Assembly: GCA_965178585.1 (NCBI GenBank)
Contig: OZ238267.1
Coordinates: 2,170,001-2,234,000 of the forward strand
Length of the DNA: 64,000 nt
Reading direction: 5' to 3'
Source: Marifrigoribacter sp965178585
GTDB taxonomy: Bacteria; Bacteroidota; Bacteroidia; Flavobacteriales; Flavobacteriaceae
Part shown: positions 52,521 through 61,411 of the stretch, piece after piece
Layout: every line of letters begins with the position of its first letter
Numbering within the stretch: the first letter of the stretch is position 1
Position numbers and translations under genes: made by a program
The notes under the pieces: model-generated
What the model was told of the DNA's origin: nothing
The model's input: the letters and a program-made list of their open reading frames with translations, nothing else
Database searches by the model: none

Positions 52521-52536
52521 TTTATAAACTTAATAG

Positions 52537-52579
52537 TAAAAAAGGTGTTGATAGATTAATCTTTCAACACCTTTTTTAT
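52537..52579. terminator. Bidirectional rho-independent terminator
   Basis: AAAAAAGGTGTTGA pairs with TCAACACCTTTTTT around an AT-rich loop, with T runs in both directions. It separates the convergent DUF349 and mazG genes. Confidence 0.85.
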
Positions 52580-53353
52580 TTATATTTTTTTTGCCTCTTC
52601 CCAAAAAACATCCATTTCGGACAAGCTCATATCCATTAGAGATTTGTTTAATTCTTTTGCCTTTTTTTCAAGAAATTGAAATCGCTTAATGAATTTTTTG
52701 TTGGTTCGTTCTAATGCATTTTCGGGGTTAACATTAAGGAAACGAGCATAATTAATCATAGAAAAAAGAACATCACCAAATTCAGCTTCTATTTTGTCTT
52801 TATTATCTTCGGTGATTTCGTGTTGTAACTCTTCTAGTTCTTCTTGAATTTTTTCAAAAACTTGTTGAGGCTCTTCCCAATCAAACCCTACTCCTGCTAC
52901 TTTATCTTGTATTCGACTTGCTTTTACTAAAGCTGGAAGTGACTTTGGAACTCCTTCTAGAACACTGGTTTTACCTTCTTTTAACTTTAAGGCTTCCCAA
53001 TTTTGTTTAACTTCTTCTTCGTCTTTTACTTTTACATCTCCATAAATATGAGGATGTCGAGAAATTAATTTTTCACAAATAGAATTAGCTACATCACCAA
53101 TATCAAAATCATTGGTTTCACTTCCAATTTTTGCATAAAATACTATATGCAATAATAAATCGCCCAACTCGTTTTTTATTTCCTCTAAATCATTATCCAA
53201 TATAGCATCACCTAACTCATAAGTTTCTTCAATGGTTAAATGACGTAAGGATTGTAATGTTTGCTTTTTATCCCAAGGACATTGATCTCTTAACTCATCC
53301 ATAATAATGAGTAGCCTATCTATTGCTTTAAGCTGATCTTTCCTTAGATTCAT
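52580..53353 (-). CDS. mazG: Nucleoside triphosphate pyrophosphohydrolase MazG
   Basis: 257 residues. First MazG domain: CPWDKKQTLQSLRHLTIEET (CPWD, then EExxE-type metal helix) and ELGDLLLHIVFYAKIG. The second, degenerate domain contains DKIEAEFGDVLFSMINYARF. It hydrolyses dNTPs and possibly ppGpp. It is the last gene of a minus-strand run starting at ruvX; 1-bp gap to the DUF5606 gene. Confidence 0.92.
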   Translation of the reverse strand: MNLRKDQLKAIDRLLIIMDELRDQCPWDKKQTLQSLRHLTIEETYELGDAILDNDLEEIKNELGDLLLHIVFYAKIGSETNDFDIGDVANSICEKLISRHPHIYGDVKVKDEEEVKQNWEALKLKEGKTSVLEGVPKSLPALVKASRIQDKVAGVGFDWEEPQQVFEKIQEELEELQHEITEDNKDKIEAEFGDVLFSMINYARFLNVNPENALERTNKKFIKRFQFLEKKAKELNKSLMDMSLSEMDVFWEEAKKI

Positions 53354-53354
53354 T

Positions 53355-53774
53355 TTATTCTTCTTCGCTTGTAGCTTCTTCAGTTTCAGGTTTAAACTCT
53401 GTAATCCCGTTTTTAGTTAAAAGATTATACCACTGTACAATTTTCTTTATATCGCTAGGATATACTCTATCCTCATCGTAATCTGGTAATACTTCGAAAA
53501 AATACTCTTCTAATTCATCTTTAGAAACTTTGTGGTTAATTGCTTCTCCACCATTTTCTTTTTCAGATATTTTTGTAAATACCTCACTTAAAGGCAATTC
53601 TTCTGTTAAAGTGTAAATTGCTATTTCAGATAATATACTCACATTTTGTCTTGCGCTTACACTAATTTTTTTACCATCTAATAAAGAGGTAGCTAAAAAA
53701 CCACTTCTAGTTTGATTTTGTAATTGATACAATCCTGGCTTTCCTGAAATTGTTAATATTTTTTCTAAACTCAT
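53355..53774 (-). CDS. DUF5606 family protein
   Basis: 139 residues. MSLEKILTISGKPGLYQLQN, then LATSLLDGKKISVSARQNV and an acidic C-terminus, as in the DUF5606 family of Bacteroidota located between def and mazG. Small, soluble, function unknown. Cotranscribed with mazG. Confidence 0.8.
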   Translation of the reverse strand: MSLEKILTISGKPGLYQLQNQTRSGFLATSLLDGKKISVSARQNVSILSEIAIYTLTEELPLSEVFTKISEKENGGEAINHKVSKDELEEYFFEVLPDYDEDRVYPSDIKKIVQWYNLLTKNGITEFKPETEEATSEEE

Positions 53775-53847
53775 TTTATAATTTTGTTATTATTTTAAAA
53801 ATAAAAGACCGCAAATATCTTTGGATATAATCTATTTTCCAAGTTAG

Positions 53848-54438
53848 TTATCGTTTCTTTTTCATGTCTGGAAAACGCATTCGATAATCCACTTTTATTT
53901 TACCCTTAGATATGTTTGATAACTTTCCTTTGATTAAACGTTTTTTTAATGAAGAAAGTTTATCTGTGAATAAAACCCCTTCAATGTGATCGTACTCATG
54001 CTGTATTATTCGTGCAACAATACCTCCAAATTCTTTGGTATGTTTTTCAAAGTTTTCATCTAAATATTCAATTTTAATAGTTTCATTTCTGAAAACATCT
54101 TCTCTAATATCAGGAATACTCAAACATCCTTCGTTAAAAGCCCATTCATCTCCAGTCTCATCTATTATTTTTGCATTGATAAATACTTGCTTAAATGTAC
54201 TTAAGAAAGCTCGTTCTTCTTCGGTAAGATCTTTATCTTCACCAAAAGGTGTAGCATCCACAATAAAAACACGAATGGGGAGAGCAATTTGAGGAGCTGC
54301 CAACCCTATTCCTTGAGCTTCGTACATAGTTTCAAACATATTTTCTAATAAAGCATCTAAATTTGGATACTCTTTAGTAATGTCTTTTCCCATTTTTCTT
54401 AAAATAGGATCTCCGTAGGCAATAATTGGTAATATCAT
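53848..54438 (-). CDS. def: Peptide deformylase
   Basis: 196 residues. All three motifs: GIGLAAPQIAL (motif 1), EGCLSIPD (motif 2, cysteine ligand) and QHEYDHIEGVLF (motif 3, two histidine ligands and catalytic Glu). Removes N-terminal formyl groups from nascent proteins; iron- or zinc-dependent. It overlaps the ruvX gene by 4 bases. Confidence 0.95.
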   Translation of the reverse strand: MILPIIAYGDPILRKMGKDITKEYPNLDALLENMFETMYEAQGIGLAAPQIALPIRVFIVDATPFGEDKDLTEEERAFLSTFKQVFINAKIIDETGDEWAFNEGCLSIPDIREDVFRNETIKIEYLDENFEKHTKEFGGIVARIIQHEYDHIEGVLFTDKLSSLKKRLIKGKLSNISKGKIKVDYRMRFPDMKKKR

Positions 54439-54848
54439 TTCTTGTTATATAAATAATCTTGTAAAATAATTGTAGCACTAATTTCATCAATTAGCTCTTT
54501 ATTTTGGCGCTGTTTTTTTTTCAATCCACTATCAATCATAGTTTGAAAAGCCATCTTACTTGTAAATCGTTCGTCCATTCTAGCGATTTTCATTTCAGAA
54601 AATTCTTCTGAAAACTTCTGAATAAACTTTTTAATCTCTTCTTCAACATTCGAATGAGAGCCATCTTTTTGTTTTGGTTCTCCAATAACAACAAGTTCTA
54701 CTTTCTCCTCAATAAAATACTTTTTCAAAAACGAAATTAACTTTTCAGTTAAAACTGTGGTCAATCCAGATGCTATTAATTGCATTTCATCTGTAACTGC
54801 AATCCCAGTTCTTTTGGTTCCGTAATCTATTGCTAATAATCGTGCCAT
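54435..54848 (-). CDS. ruvX: Putative pre-16S rRNA nuclease / Holliday junction resolvase YqgF
   Basis: 137 residues. RNase-H-like fold: ARLLAIDYGTKRTGIAVTD (first catalytic Asp), VVIGEPKQKDGSHSN, MARMDERFTSKMA... (actually read IARMDERFTSKMAFQTM; second acidic residue) and the C-terminal LIDEISATIILQDYL (third Asp). Members process 16S rRNA 5' ends and resemble RuvC. First gene of the run ruvX-def-DUF5606-mazG, divergent from dapD. Confidence 0.92.
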   Translation of the reverse strand: MARLLAIDYGTKRTGIAVTDEMQLIASGLTTVLTEKLISFLKKYFIEEKVELVVIGEPKQKDGSHSNVEEEIKKFIQKFSEEFSEMKIARMDERFTSKMAFQTMIDSGLKKKQRQNKELIDEISATIILQDYLYNKK

Positions 54849-54887
54849 ATTTTGCGCAAAAATAAGGGATTAATTAAAAGTGACTTC

Positions 54888-54895
54888 TATCTTTG
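54888..54895 (+). promoter_or_regulatory. -7 promoter element TATCTTTG before dapD
   Basis: Perfect TAnnTTTG, 26 bases before the dapD ATG, in the divergent ruvX-dapD spacer. No clear -33 element. Confidence 0.5.
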
Positions 54896-54913
54896 TGAAA
54901 TTATTAAATATTT

Positions 54914-55729
54914 ATGATTCAATTACAACAAATTATAGAAAAAGCTTGGAATAACAGATCCTTATTAATTGATACTGTGTACATTAAAGCAATACGAGAA
55001 GTAATAAATTTACTAGATGAAGGAAAACTTCGCTGTGCAGAACCTACAAAATCTGGCTGGAAAGTAAATGAATGGGTGAAAAAAGCAGTGGTTTTATATT
55101 TTCCTATTCAAAAAATGGAAGTTTTAGAAGCTGGAATTTTTGAATATCACGATAAAATCCCTTTAAAAAGAGGCTATAAAGAAAAAGGAATTAGAGTAGT
55201 ACCTCATGCAGTTGCAAGACATGGTGCTTATATTTCTAAGGGTGTAATTATGATGCCAAGCTATGTAAATATTGGTGCATATGTAGATGAAGGAACTATG
55301 GTTGATACTTGGGCAACTGTTGGTAGTTGTGCTCAAATTGGTAAAAATGTTCATTTAAGTGGTGGTGTAGGTATTGGTGGAGTTTTAGAACCATTACAAG
55401 CTGCACCCGTAATCATTGAAGACAATGCCTTTATTGGTTCACGCTGTATTGTTGTTGAAGGTGTTAAAGTTGAAAAAGAAGCGGTATTGGGAGCTAATGT
55501 TGTTTTAACTGCCTCTACAAAAATCATAGACGTTACTAAAAACACACCTATTGAAACTAAAGGTCTTGTACCTGCTCGATCGGTAGTCATTCCTGGTAGT
55601 TATACTAAAACTTTTCCAGCAGGTGATTTTCAAGTTCCTTGTGCATTAATTATTGGAAAAAGAAAAGAAAGTACCAATAAAAAAACATCTTTAAATGATG
55701 CTCTTAGAGAGTATGATGTTGCTGTATAA
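54914..55729 (+). CDS. dapD: Tetrahydrodipicolinate N-succinyltransferase
   Basis: 271 residues, full length. The N-terminal helical domain is followed by a left-handed beta-helix of hexapeptide repeats (VIMMPSYVNIGAYVDEGTMV, DTWATVGSCAQIGKNVHLSG, IEDNAFIGSRCIVVEGVKVE). Succinyl-CoA-dependent step of lysine and meso-diaminopimelate synthesis. Stands alone; it has its own promoter. Confidence 0.95.
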   Translation: MIQLQQIIEKAWNNRSLLIDTVYIKAIREVINLLDEGKLRCAEPTKSGWKVNEWVKKAVVLYFPIQKMEVLEAGIFEYHDKIPLKRGYKEKGIRVVPHAVARHGAYISKGVIMMPSYVNIGAYVDEGTMVDTWATVGSCAQIGKNVHLSGGVGIGGVLEPLQAAPVIIEDNAFIGSRCIVVEGVKVEKEAVLGANVVLTASTKIIDVTKNTPIETKGLVPARSVVIPGSYTKTFPAGDFQVPCALIIGKRKESTNKKTSLNDALREYDVAV

Positions 55730-55791
55730 TTCACATTTAAAAACAAAAAATGTTTTATCTTTCAAAAACAGTAAAGAGCCTCTTTTAATTA

Positions 55792-57666
55792 ATGAAAATA
55801 CTTGTAATACAGCAAAAAATGATTGGGGATGTGTTGGTAAGCACATTGTTATGCAATAATCTACGAAAAGCCTATCCAGACGCTCAAATAGATTATATGG
55901 TGTATAAAAGCACCCTTCCTGTTTTACAAGGCAATACCAGTATTGATAATTATATTTTATTTGAAAAAAAACATCGTAAAAGCAAGCTTAAATTTTTCAA
56001 ACTCATTTTTGATGTTAGAAAAGAAAAGTATGACCTTATTATTGATGCATATTCAAAGTTAGAAAGTTGGTTAACAGTACTTTTTTCGAATGCTACCACT
56101 AAAATTTCCTATAAAAAGTTTGGAAGAACATTTTTGTACACTCATAATGTTCCTGTTTCCGATGAACCAAAATCTAGTATTGGACTTGTAATTGAAAGAA
56201 GACTGTCTTTATTAGACCCTTTAAATTTAGATATTGAAGTTGAAGTTGTACCAAATCTTTTAGTAACTGAAGAAGAAAAACAAATTGCTTCAGATATTTT
56301 TGACAAACACCATTTAGATCGTGCTAAAAAAACGGTTATGATATCTATTATTGGGAGTAGTGCCAATAAAACATACCCTTTAGAATACATGTCACAAGTT
56401 GTTGATTTTGTTTCAACAAAAATGGATGCTAATATTCTTTTTAATTACATACCAAATCAATTAGAATTAGCTCAAAAAGTATATGATAATTGTTTAGAAA
56501 AAACTAAAAAGAATATCTTTTTTAACTTACTAGGTGAAAACTTAAGGGAGTTTATTATTATCATGGATTCCTGTGATTTTATTATAGGAAATGATGGTGG
56601 AGCTATTAATATGGCGAAGGCCTTAAACAAACCTTCTTTTATCATATTTTCTCCTTGGATTGAAAAAAGAATGTGGTCAACATTTGAAGATGGGATTCTT
56701 CATGACTCAGTACATCTATTAGATTATTTGCCTAATTTAATCGAAGATAAAACTAAAAAACAGCTAAAAGAACAGTCTATAGCCTTATACCCCAATTTAA
56801 AACCTTCATTTTTTCTATCTAAATTATCGCAGTTTATTGATAATAATTTAACTGAAAACAATCAAAATATAGTGCATACAAACTTTAACAACCTGTATGC
56901 ACAACATAAAATATTTCCTTTATCCGCTGTAATAATAACTTACAATGAAGAAGAGCATCTTGAAAAATGTCTAGCATCCTTAGTAGGTGTCGCTGATGAA
57001 ATAATTGTTGTAGATTCTTTCTCAACTGATAGAACTGAAGAAATATGCCGAAAATTTAACGTAACATTTATCCAACATGAATTTGAAGGATATATAGAAC
57101 AAAAAAACTATGCAATTCAACAATCTTCTCATAACTATTTACTATCACTAGATGGTGACGAAGCATTATCTGATGAATTGAAAGAATCTATATTAAGTGT
57201 AAAACCACATTGGGATCATGATGGGTATTATTCTAGTAGGCTAAATAATTATTGTGGACAGTGGATAAAACATTCAGACTGGTATCCAGATAAAAAACTT
57301 CGATTATTTAAAAAAGGAAGTGGAGAATGGAGAGGTATCAATCCTCATGATAGTTATACTTTAAAAAAGAATAAGAAGTTAGGAAGATTAGAAGGTGATC
57401 TTTACCATTGGATTTATAGAGATTATGATGAGCATTTAAATAAAGTGGAAACATTTTCAACCATAGCCTCAAAAGCATATTATAAATTAGGAATAAAATC
57501 TACTTATTTTAAAATTATTTTTAGACCTGCTTGGGCCTTTTTTAAATCTTATTTTTTAAGACTAGGAATATTGGATGGGAAGTTTGGATACCGAATTTGT
57601 AAACAAACCTACAGAGTAACTTTACTTAAATATAAAAAGTTATATAAACTCTGGCATCCGAATTAA
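55792..57666 (+). CDS. GT9-GT2 glycosyltransferase fusion
   Basis: 624 residues. Residues 1-355 are a GT9 heptosyltransferase-type enzyme (IQQKMIGDVLVSTLLCNNLR, FNLLGENLREFIIIMDSCDF, IGNDGGAINMAKALNKPSFI). Residues 370-624 are a GT2 enzyme of the WaaE/KdtX kind (AVIITYNEEEHLEKCLASLV, VVDSFSTDRTEEICRKF, LSLDGDEALSDEL, then a C-terminal GDLYHWIYRDYDEHLNK). Both active centres look intact. The protein could add two successive sugars to the LPS core. It is convergent with a Kdo-kinase-like gene with no gap. Confidence 0.88.
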   Translation: MKILVIQQKMIGDVLVSTLLCNNLRKAYPDAQIDYMVYKSTLPVLQGNTSIDNYILFEKKHRKSKLKFFKLIFDVRKEKYDLIIDAYSKLESWLTVLFSNATTKISYKKFGRTFLYTHNVPVSDEPKSSIGLVIERRLSLLDPLNLDIEVEVVPNLLVTEEEKQIASDIFDKHHLDRAKKTVMISIIGSSANKTYPLEYMSQVVDFVSTKMDANILFNYIPNQLELAQKVYDNCLEKTKKNIFFNLLGENLREFIIIMDSCDFIIGNDGGAINMAKALNKPSFIIFSPWIEKRMWSTFEDGILHDSVHLLDYLPNLIEDKTKKQLKEQSIALYPNLKPSFFLSKLSQFIDNNLTENNQNIVHTNFNNLYAQHKIFPLSAVIITYNEEEHLEKCLASLVGVADEIIVVDSFSTDRTEEICRKFNVTFIQHEFEGYIEQKNYAIQQSSHNYLLSLDGDEALSDELKESILSVKPHWDHDGYYSSRLNNYCGQWIKHSDWYPDKKLRLFKKGSGEWRGINPHDSYTLKKNKKLGRLEGDLYHWIYRDYDEHLNKVETFSTIASKAYYKLGIKSTYFKIIFRPAWAFFKSYFLRLGILDGKFGYRICKQTYRVTLLKYKKLYKLWHPN

Positions 57667-58455
57667 TTAGCAACTTCTATATCTTTTTTTCCAGAAAAAC
57701 ACATTTCTTTTAATGGCAGTTTTTTTATGATATTTTTTCTGAAAATTCTCAGTTAACCCCCACATTGTTGCAAATATTTCTTCTTCACTTTCGTTAACGT
57801 ACTTAGAGTATTCATTCGACATTACCCTAACCATATCCTCTCTTGAAGTAAGCTTTGAAAAGTTCTTCATACGATCTTCAAAACTCATTTCTTGAAATTT
57901 CATTCTATTTAAATCGACTAAATAAAAATCATATTTACCAGTAATATCATTTTTTTTAATCAAGGTATTTCCTGGAGAGTGATCTAAAAAATTTACTCCT
58001 TTTTCGTGAAGATCAAATGTAAAACGTGCAAACTCCCTTAATATAGTGTCGTAATCAGGATAATTTAAATCTGTAGTTAGCTCTCTATAAGTCAAATCAT
58101 AATTTAGCTGCTTACTCACATAAAAGCTTTTATTCAGTAAATTTAATTTATGATATTCAAAAAAAGCATAGGGTTTAGGAGTATTAATACCTTTTTTTAT
58201 TAATTTATTTGCATACTCAAAAGAGCGATTTGCTTTAGATTTTCTAAAAAAAGAATAAGCAATTCTATTTACTAAATGAGGAACTTTAAAAGATTTAATA
58301 TTCAAATCGAGGTTATCTACAGAAACATTTTTTATTGTATTTCTCTCACCATCTCCCCCATCAAATTCATCAAAATTTTCAATTACATCAGATATTAACT
58401 CGATAGACTTCTTATCTTGATCTTCACTAAAAACTTTATATTCTTTATTTTTCAT
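57667..58455 (-). CDS. Lipopolysaccharide (Kdo/WaaP-type) kinase-like protein
   Basis: 262 residues. Protein-kinase-like fold of the Kdo/heptose kinase group: NRIAYSFFRKSKANRSFEYA (alpha C region), LTYRELTTDLNYPDYDTILR, the catalytic loop NFLDHSPGNTLI (HD-type replaced by HSPGN as in the family) and DFYLVDLNRMKF (DLN metal-binding). Phosphorylates a core sugar of LPS. Located in a surface-glycan cluster between two glycosyltransferase genes, with a palindrome in its leader. Confidence 0.8.
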   Translation of the reverse strand: MKNKEYKVFSEDQDKKSIELISDVIENFDEFDGGDGERNTIKNVSVDNLDLNIKSFKVPHLVNRIAYSFFRKSKANRSFEYANKLIKKGINTPKPYAFFEYHKLNLLNKSFYVSKQLNYDLTYRELTTDLNYPDYDTILREFARFTFDLHEKGVNFLDHSPGNTLIKKNDITGKYDFYLVDLNRMKFQEMSFEDRMKNFSKLTSREDMVRVMSNEYSKYVNESEEEIFATMWGLTENFQKKYHKKTAIKRNVFFWKKRYRSC

Positions 58456-58466
58456 TTAAAACCCTA

Positions 58467-58493
58467 AAAGGAAAAACACAGTGTTTTTCCTTT
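58467..58493 (-). promoter_or_regulatory. 27-bp palindrome in the leader of the kinase gene
   Basis: AAAGGAAAAACAC and GTGTTTTTCCTTT form a near-gapless inverted repeat starting 12 bases upstream of the minus-strand start codon. No gene reads into it from behind, so a terminator is unlikely; a protein-binding site or a leader hairpin is possible. Confidence 0.5.
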
Positions 58494-58556
58494 AATTTAT
58501 ATATTAAGAATTATATTCAAAAGTATTTAAACTTTCAATTTTTACATTGAAAATTG

Positions 58557-58572
58557 TAACTTTGCAAATATA
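58557..58572. promoter_or_regulatory. Back-to-back divergent -7 elements
   Basis: TAACTTTGCAAATATA contains TAACTTTG on the plus strand (58557-58564) and TATATTTG on the minus strand (58572-58565), abutting exactly. They would drive the GT4 gene and the kinase gene. Confidence 0.5.
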
Positions 58573-58625
58573 AAGGTTCAATAATTAATACATATACTTT
58601 CGAGCTTTTTTAATTATTGTTTATA

Positions 58626-59684
58626 ATGTTAACTCAAGCCAAAACTGTTTATATATTCCATAAAAATGGAAGTGATAGTCATTATATAGCTTTAGATTAT
58701 TTACTTAAAGAATATGGAGATAATTTAAAGTATAGGGAGTTTTCAGTTATTAGTAATTTTTTTAAATCTATTTTTTCATTAAACTTTACATTGTTATGGA
58801 AACAATTTGTCAATTTAGGTTTTATTATAAACCTTTTATTTAGCAGCAAAAAAAAGATAGTTTTAGGGATAGCTCCATATGACTCTAAACTCATTCCTCT
58901 TTTGTTTATTTTAAAAAATCATCAAGTATATTATCATACCTCATGGACTTGTTGGGATAAAAGTTTTCATCCTAAACAAAAGAGAAATACTCTAAAGGTT
59001 TATGAAACTTGGCGGCTATTTCTTGAAGTAAAATGCAAACATATTTTTGCGGTAACACAACAAAGTAAAAACCAACTAATAGAGAACTATAAAATTGACC
59101 CAAAAAACATTAGTGTAGTTTATCATGCACTTGATAACATATATAGCACTCAATTTAAAACTGTTAAAGATCCTTTAAGTTTTATTTATTTTGGACGTTT
59201 AGTTCCTCAAAAAGGGCTAGAAGAGTTGCTTTATTTTTTTAGCAAACAAAAAAAAGCAAGTATTACAATTGTTGGAGATGGAAAAGAAAAAGAATTAGTA
59301 AATTCATTTGCAGATAGGTTCGATAATATTAAATACATCCCTCACACTGCTAATAAAGAAGCACTTGCTCATTTACTAAGTTCATTTCAGTACTTAGTAT
59401 TAAACTCAAAACGAACGAATAAATGGGAAGAACTCTTTGGTTTAGCAATTATTGAATCTATGGCTCAAGGTCTTATTCCAATTGCAACCAATCACTCTGG
59501 TCCAAAAGAAATAATAACAAATGAAATTGGGTTTTTATGTAATGAAGGAGATATTACTTCACTACTTGAAAAAATAATTAAAGACAATTATTTTGACGAA
59601 AGTATGTCCGGAAATGCCAAACAAAAATCAAATCAGTATCTTGTAAAACCTATCGCACAAAGATGGCAAGCAATTTTAAATTAA
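58626..59684 (+). CDS. Glycosyltransferase family 4 (GT-B) protein
   Basis: 352 residues from the ATG at 58626. C-terminal donor half: FIYFGRLVPQKGLEELLYFF, ITIVGDGKEKELVNSFADRF and the EEL-FGLAIIESMAQGLIPIA segment with the catalytic glutamates, then TNHSGPKEIITNEIGFLCNE. The N-terminal acceptor half is diverged. Likely adds a sugar to a surface glycan; sugar unknown. The GT2 gene follows after 1 base. Confidence 0.86.
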   Translation: MLTQAKTVYIFHKNGSDSHYIALDYLLKEYGDNLKYREFSVISNFFKSIFSLNFTLLWKQFVNLGFIINLLFSSKKKIVLGIAPYDSKLIPLLFILKNHQVYYHTSWTCWDKSFHPKQKRNTLKVYETWRLFLEVKCKHIFAVTQQSKNQLIENYKIDPKNISVVYHALDNIYSTQFKTVKDPLSFIYFGRLVPQKGLEELLYFFSKQKKASITIVGDGKEKELVNSFADRFDNIKYIPHTANKEALAHLLSSFQYLVLNSKRTNKWEELFGLAIIESMAQGLIPIATNHSGPKEIITNEIGFLCNEGDITSLLEKIIKDNYFDESMSGNAKQKSNQYLVKPIAQRWQAILN

Positions 59685-59685
59685 T

Positions 59686-60621
59686 ATGATTGACGTAAGT
59701 TGTATAATTATTAATTATAACACTTCTAACTTTACTTATGAGGCTGTTAAATCTATTTTAGATAAAAATAATGACGAGATTTCTATTGAAATTATTGTTG
59801 TGGATAATGCATCAAAAAAAGAAGATTATCTTGCTTTAAAATCTAGTTTAAACACTTTAAATAATAATAAAGTAAAACTTATTAGAAGTAATATAAATAC
59901 TGGATTTGGTGGTGGTAATATGCTGGGACTAGAAAATTCCTCACCTTGTAAATATTATGCTTTTATTAATAACGACACCCTTCAAGTAAGTGACAATTGT
60001 CTTAAGCATTTAAAAAGCTTTATGGAGTCTCATCCAGATGCTGGACTCTGCTCACCTCAAATGCTGGATGAACACAAAAAATTTAGGGTAACCATAGATC
60101 ATTTTTCATCTTTACAACGTGAAATTTTAAGACGTCCTTTTTTAGAGACCTTTTTTTCTAAAACATATCTTGACCGTAAGATAGAATATACAGTGCCTAC
60201 AAAAGTTCATTATGTACAAGGATCCTTTATGTTTATAGATGCTAAAGATTTTCTTGACATTGGAGGTTTTGACACTAATCTTTTTCTTTACTACGAAGAA
60301 TCTGATATATCTAGACGCTTATTATTAGAAAAAGGGAAAAGCACATACCTAATTCCTTCACTTCAATACATACATTATAAAAGCGCAAGTATTAAAAAGA
60401 GTATCGATATTAAAATTGAACAAAAAATCTCTTTGCTGTATTATACTAAAAAACACTATGGTTGGGGACAACAAAAAATATTAAACCTGTACTACATCAT
60501 TAGATATTTTTTTACATCAATACTAAAACCAAAATATTGGAGACTTTTTATGGCTCTTTTAAAAGGTGCTCCTTTATCTCTATCATTAAAAAATAAACAA
60601 AAAATTGATGAAGAATTTTAA
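59686..60621 (+). CDS. Glycosyltransferase family 2 protein (rhamnosyltransferase-like)
   Basis: 311 residues. CIIINYNTSNFTYEAVKSIL, IVVDNASKKEDY, LIRSNINTGFGGGNMLGLEN and YYAFINNDTLQVSDNCLKHL (the NND metal motif), then FMFIDAKDFLDIGGFDTNLF and YYEESDISRR. Typical of WcaA/RfbF-type GT2 enzymes. The C-terminus overlaps the next gene by 17 bases. Confidence 0.88.
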   Translation: MIDVSCIIINYNTSNFTYEAVKSILDKNNDEISIEIIVVDNASKKEDYLALKSSLNTLNNNKVKLIRSNINTGFGGGNMLGLENSSPCKYYAFINNDTLQVSDNCLKHLKSFMESHPDAGLCSPQMLDEHKKFRVTIDHFSSLQREILRRPFLETFFSKTYLDRKIEYTVPTKVHYVQGSFMFIDAKDFLDIGGFDTNLFLYYEESDISRRLLLEKGKSTYLIPSLQYIHYKSASIKKSIDIKIEQKISLLYYTKKHYGWGQQKILNLYYIIRYFFTSILKPKYWRLFMALLKGAPLSLSLKNKQKIDEEF

Positions 60622-61336
60622 AAATAGTATTGCTAACATCTTACGTTTTTTGTTTAGTAAAAAACCAAAAGACTTTAAAACCATCCCTATTTTTATTAAT
60701 AATTACAATAGGTTAACCACAACATCATTACTAATAGATGCTTTAAAAAAAAGAGGATATAGTAATATTCATATTTTAGATAATCAATCAACATTCCCAC
60801 CTTTATTAGAGTTTTATAAAACAACTGATTGCAAAGTCCATTATCTTAAAAAAAACTATGGCTCAAAAGCATTTTGGAAAAGTAATTTATGGCTTCAATT
60901 TTTAAATTCTTATTTTGTTTATACAGATTCTGATGTGGTTCCTATAAAATCTTGTCCCGATACAATTTTAGAACATTTTTATACCCTATTAAAAAAATAT
61001 CCAGAAGCTCATAAAGTTGGGTTTTCATTAAAAATTGATGACTTACCCGATACTTTTGCCCTTAAAGACAAAGTTATTGAATGGGAAAGTAAGTATTTTA
61101 CAAAAGAAATGGAACCTAATCTCTTTATTGCACCAATAGATACTACTTTTGCCTTATACAGACCATTCTCAAAAGCAGGTAAAAGAGATTACTCTACACT
61201 TGTTTTTAGAACAGGAGCACCTTATCAAGCTCAACATTTACCGTGGTATATCAATAACGACAATTTAGATGAAGAAGAAACCTACTATTTAAATTCTCTT
61301 GAAACAAGAACGCATTGGTCCCGACAAAACAATTAG
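60605..61336 (+). CDS. Glycosyltransferase-like protein (GT-A fold)
   Basis: 243 residues. IPIFINNYNRLTTTSLLIDA, IHILDNQSTFPPLLEFYKTT, FVYTDSDVVPIKSCPDTILE (DSD motif) and PIDTTFALYRPFSKAG. It is a short GT-A protein of the type that follows GT2 genes in Bacteroidota glycan clusters. Acceptor and donor unknown. Coupled to the upstream gene by a 17-base overlap. Confidence 0.78.
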   Translation: MMKNFKNSIANILRFLFSKKPKDFKTIPIFINNYNRLTTTSLLIDALKKRGYSNIHILDNQSTFPPLLEFYKTTDCKVHYLKKNYGSKAFWKSNLWLQFLNSYFVYTDSDVVPIKSCPDTILEHFYTLLKKYPEAHKVGFSLKIDDLPDTFALKDKVIEWESKYFTKEMEPNLFIAPIDTTFALYRPFSKAGKRDYSTLVFRTGAPYQAQHLPWYINNDNLDEEETYYLNSLETRTHWSRQNN

Positions 61337-61411
61337 TAATTTATTACTTTTGTTAAAACTTTACACAAGCACCAATAACAAAGTCATTATAACAAAAACA
61401 ACTAATTAATT

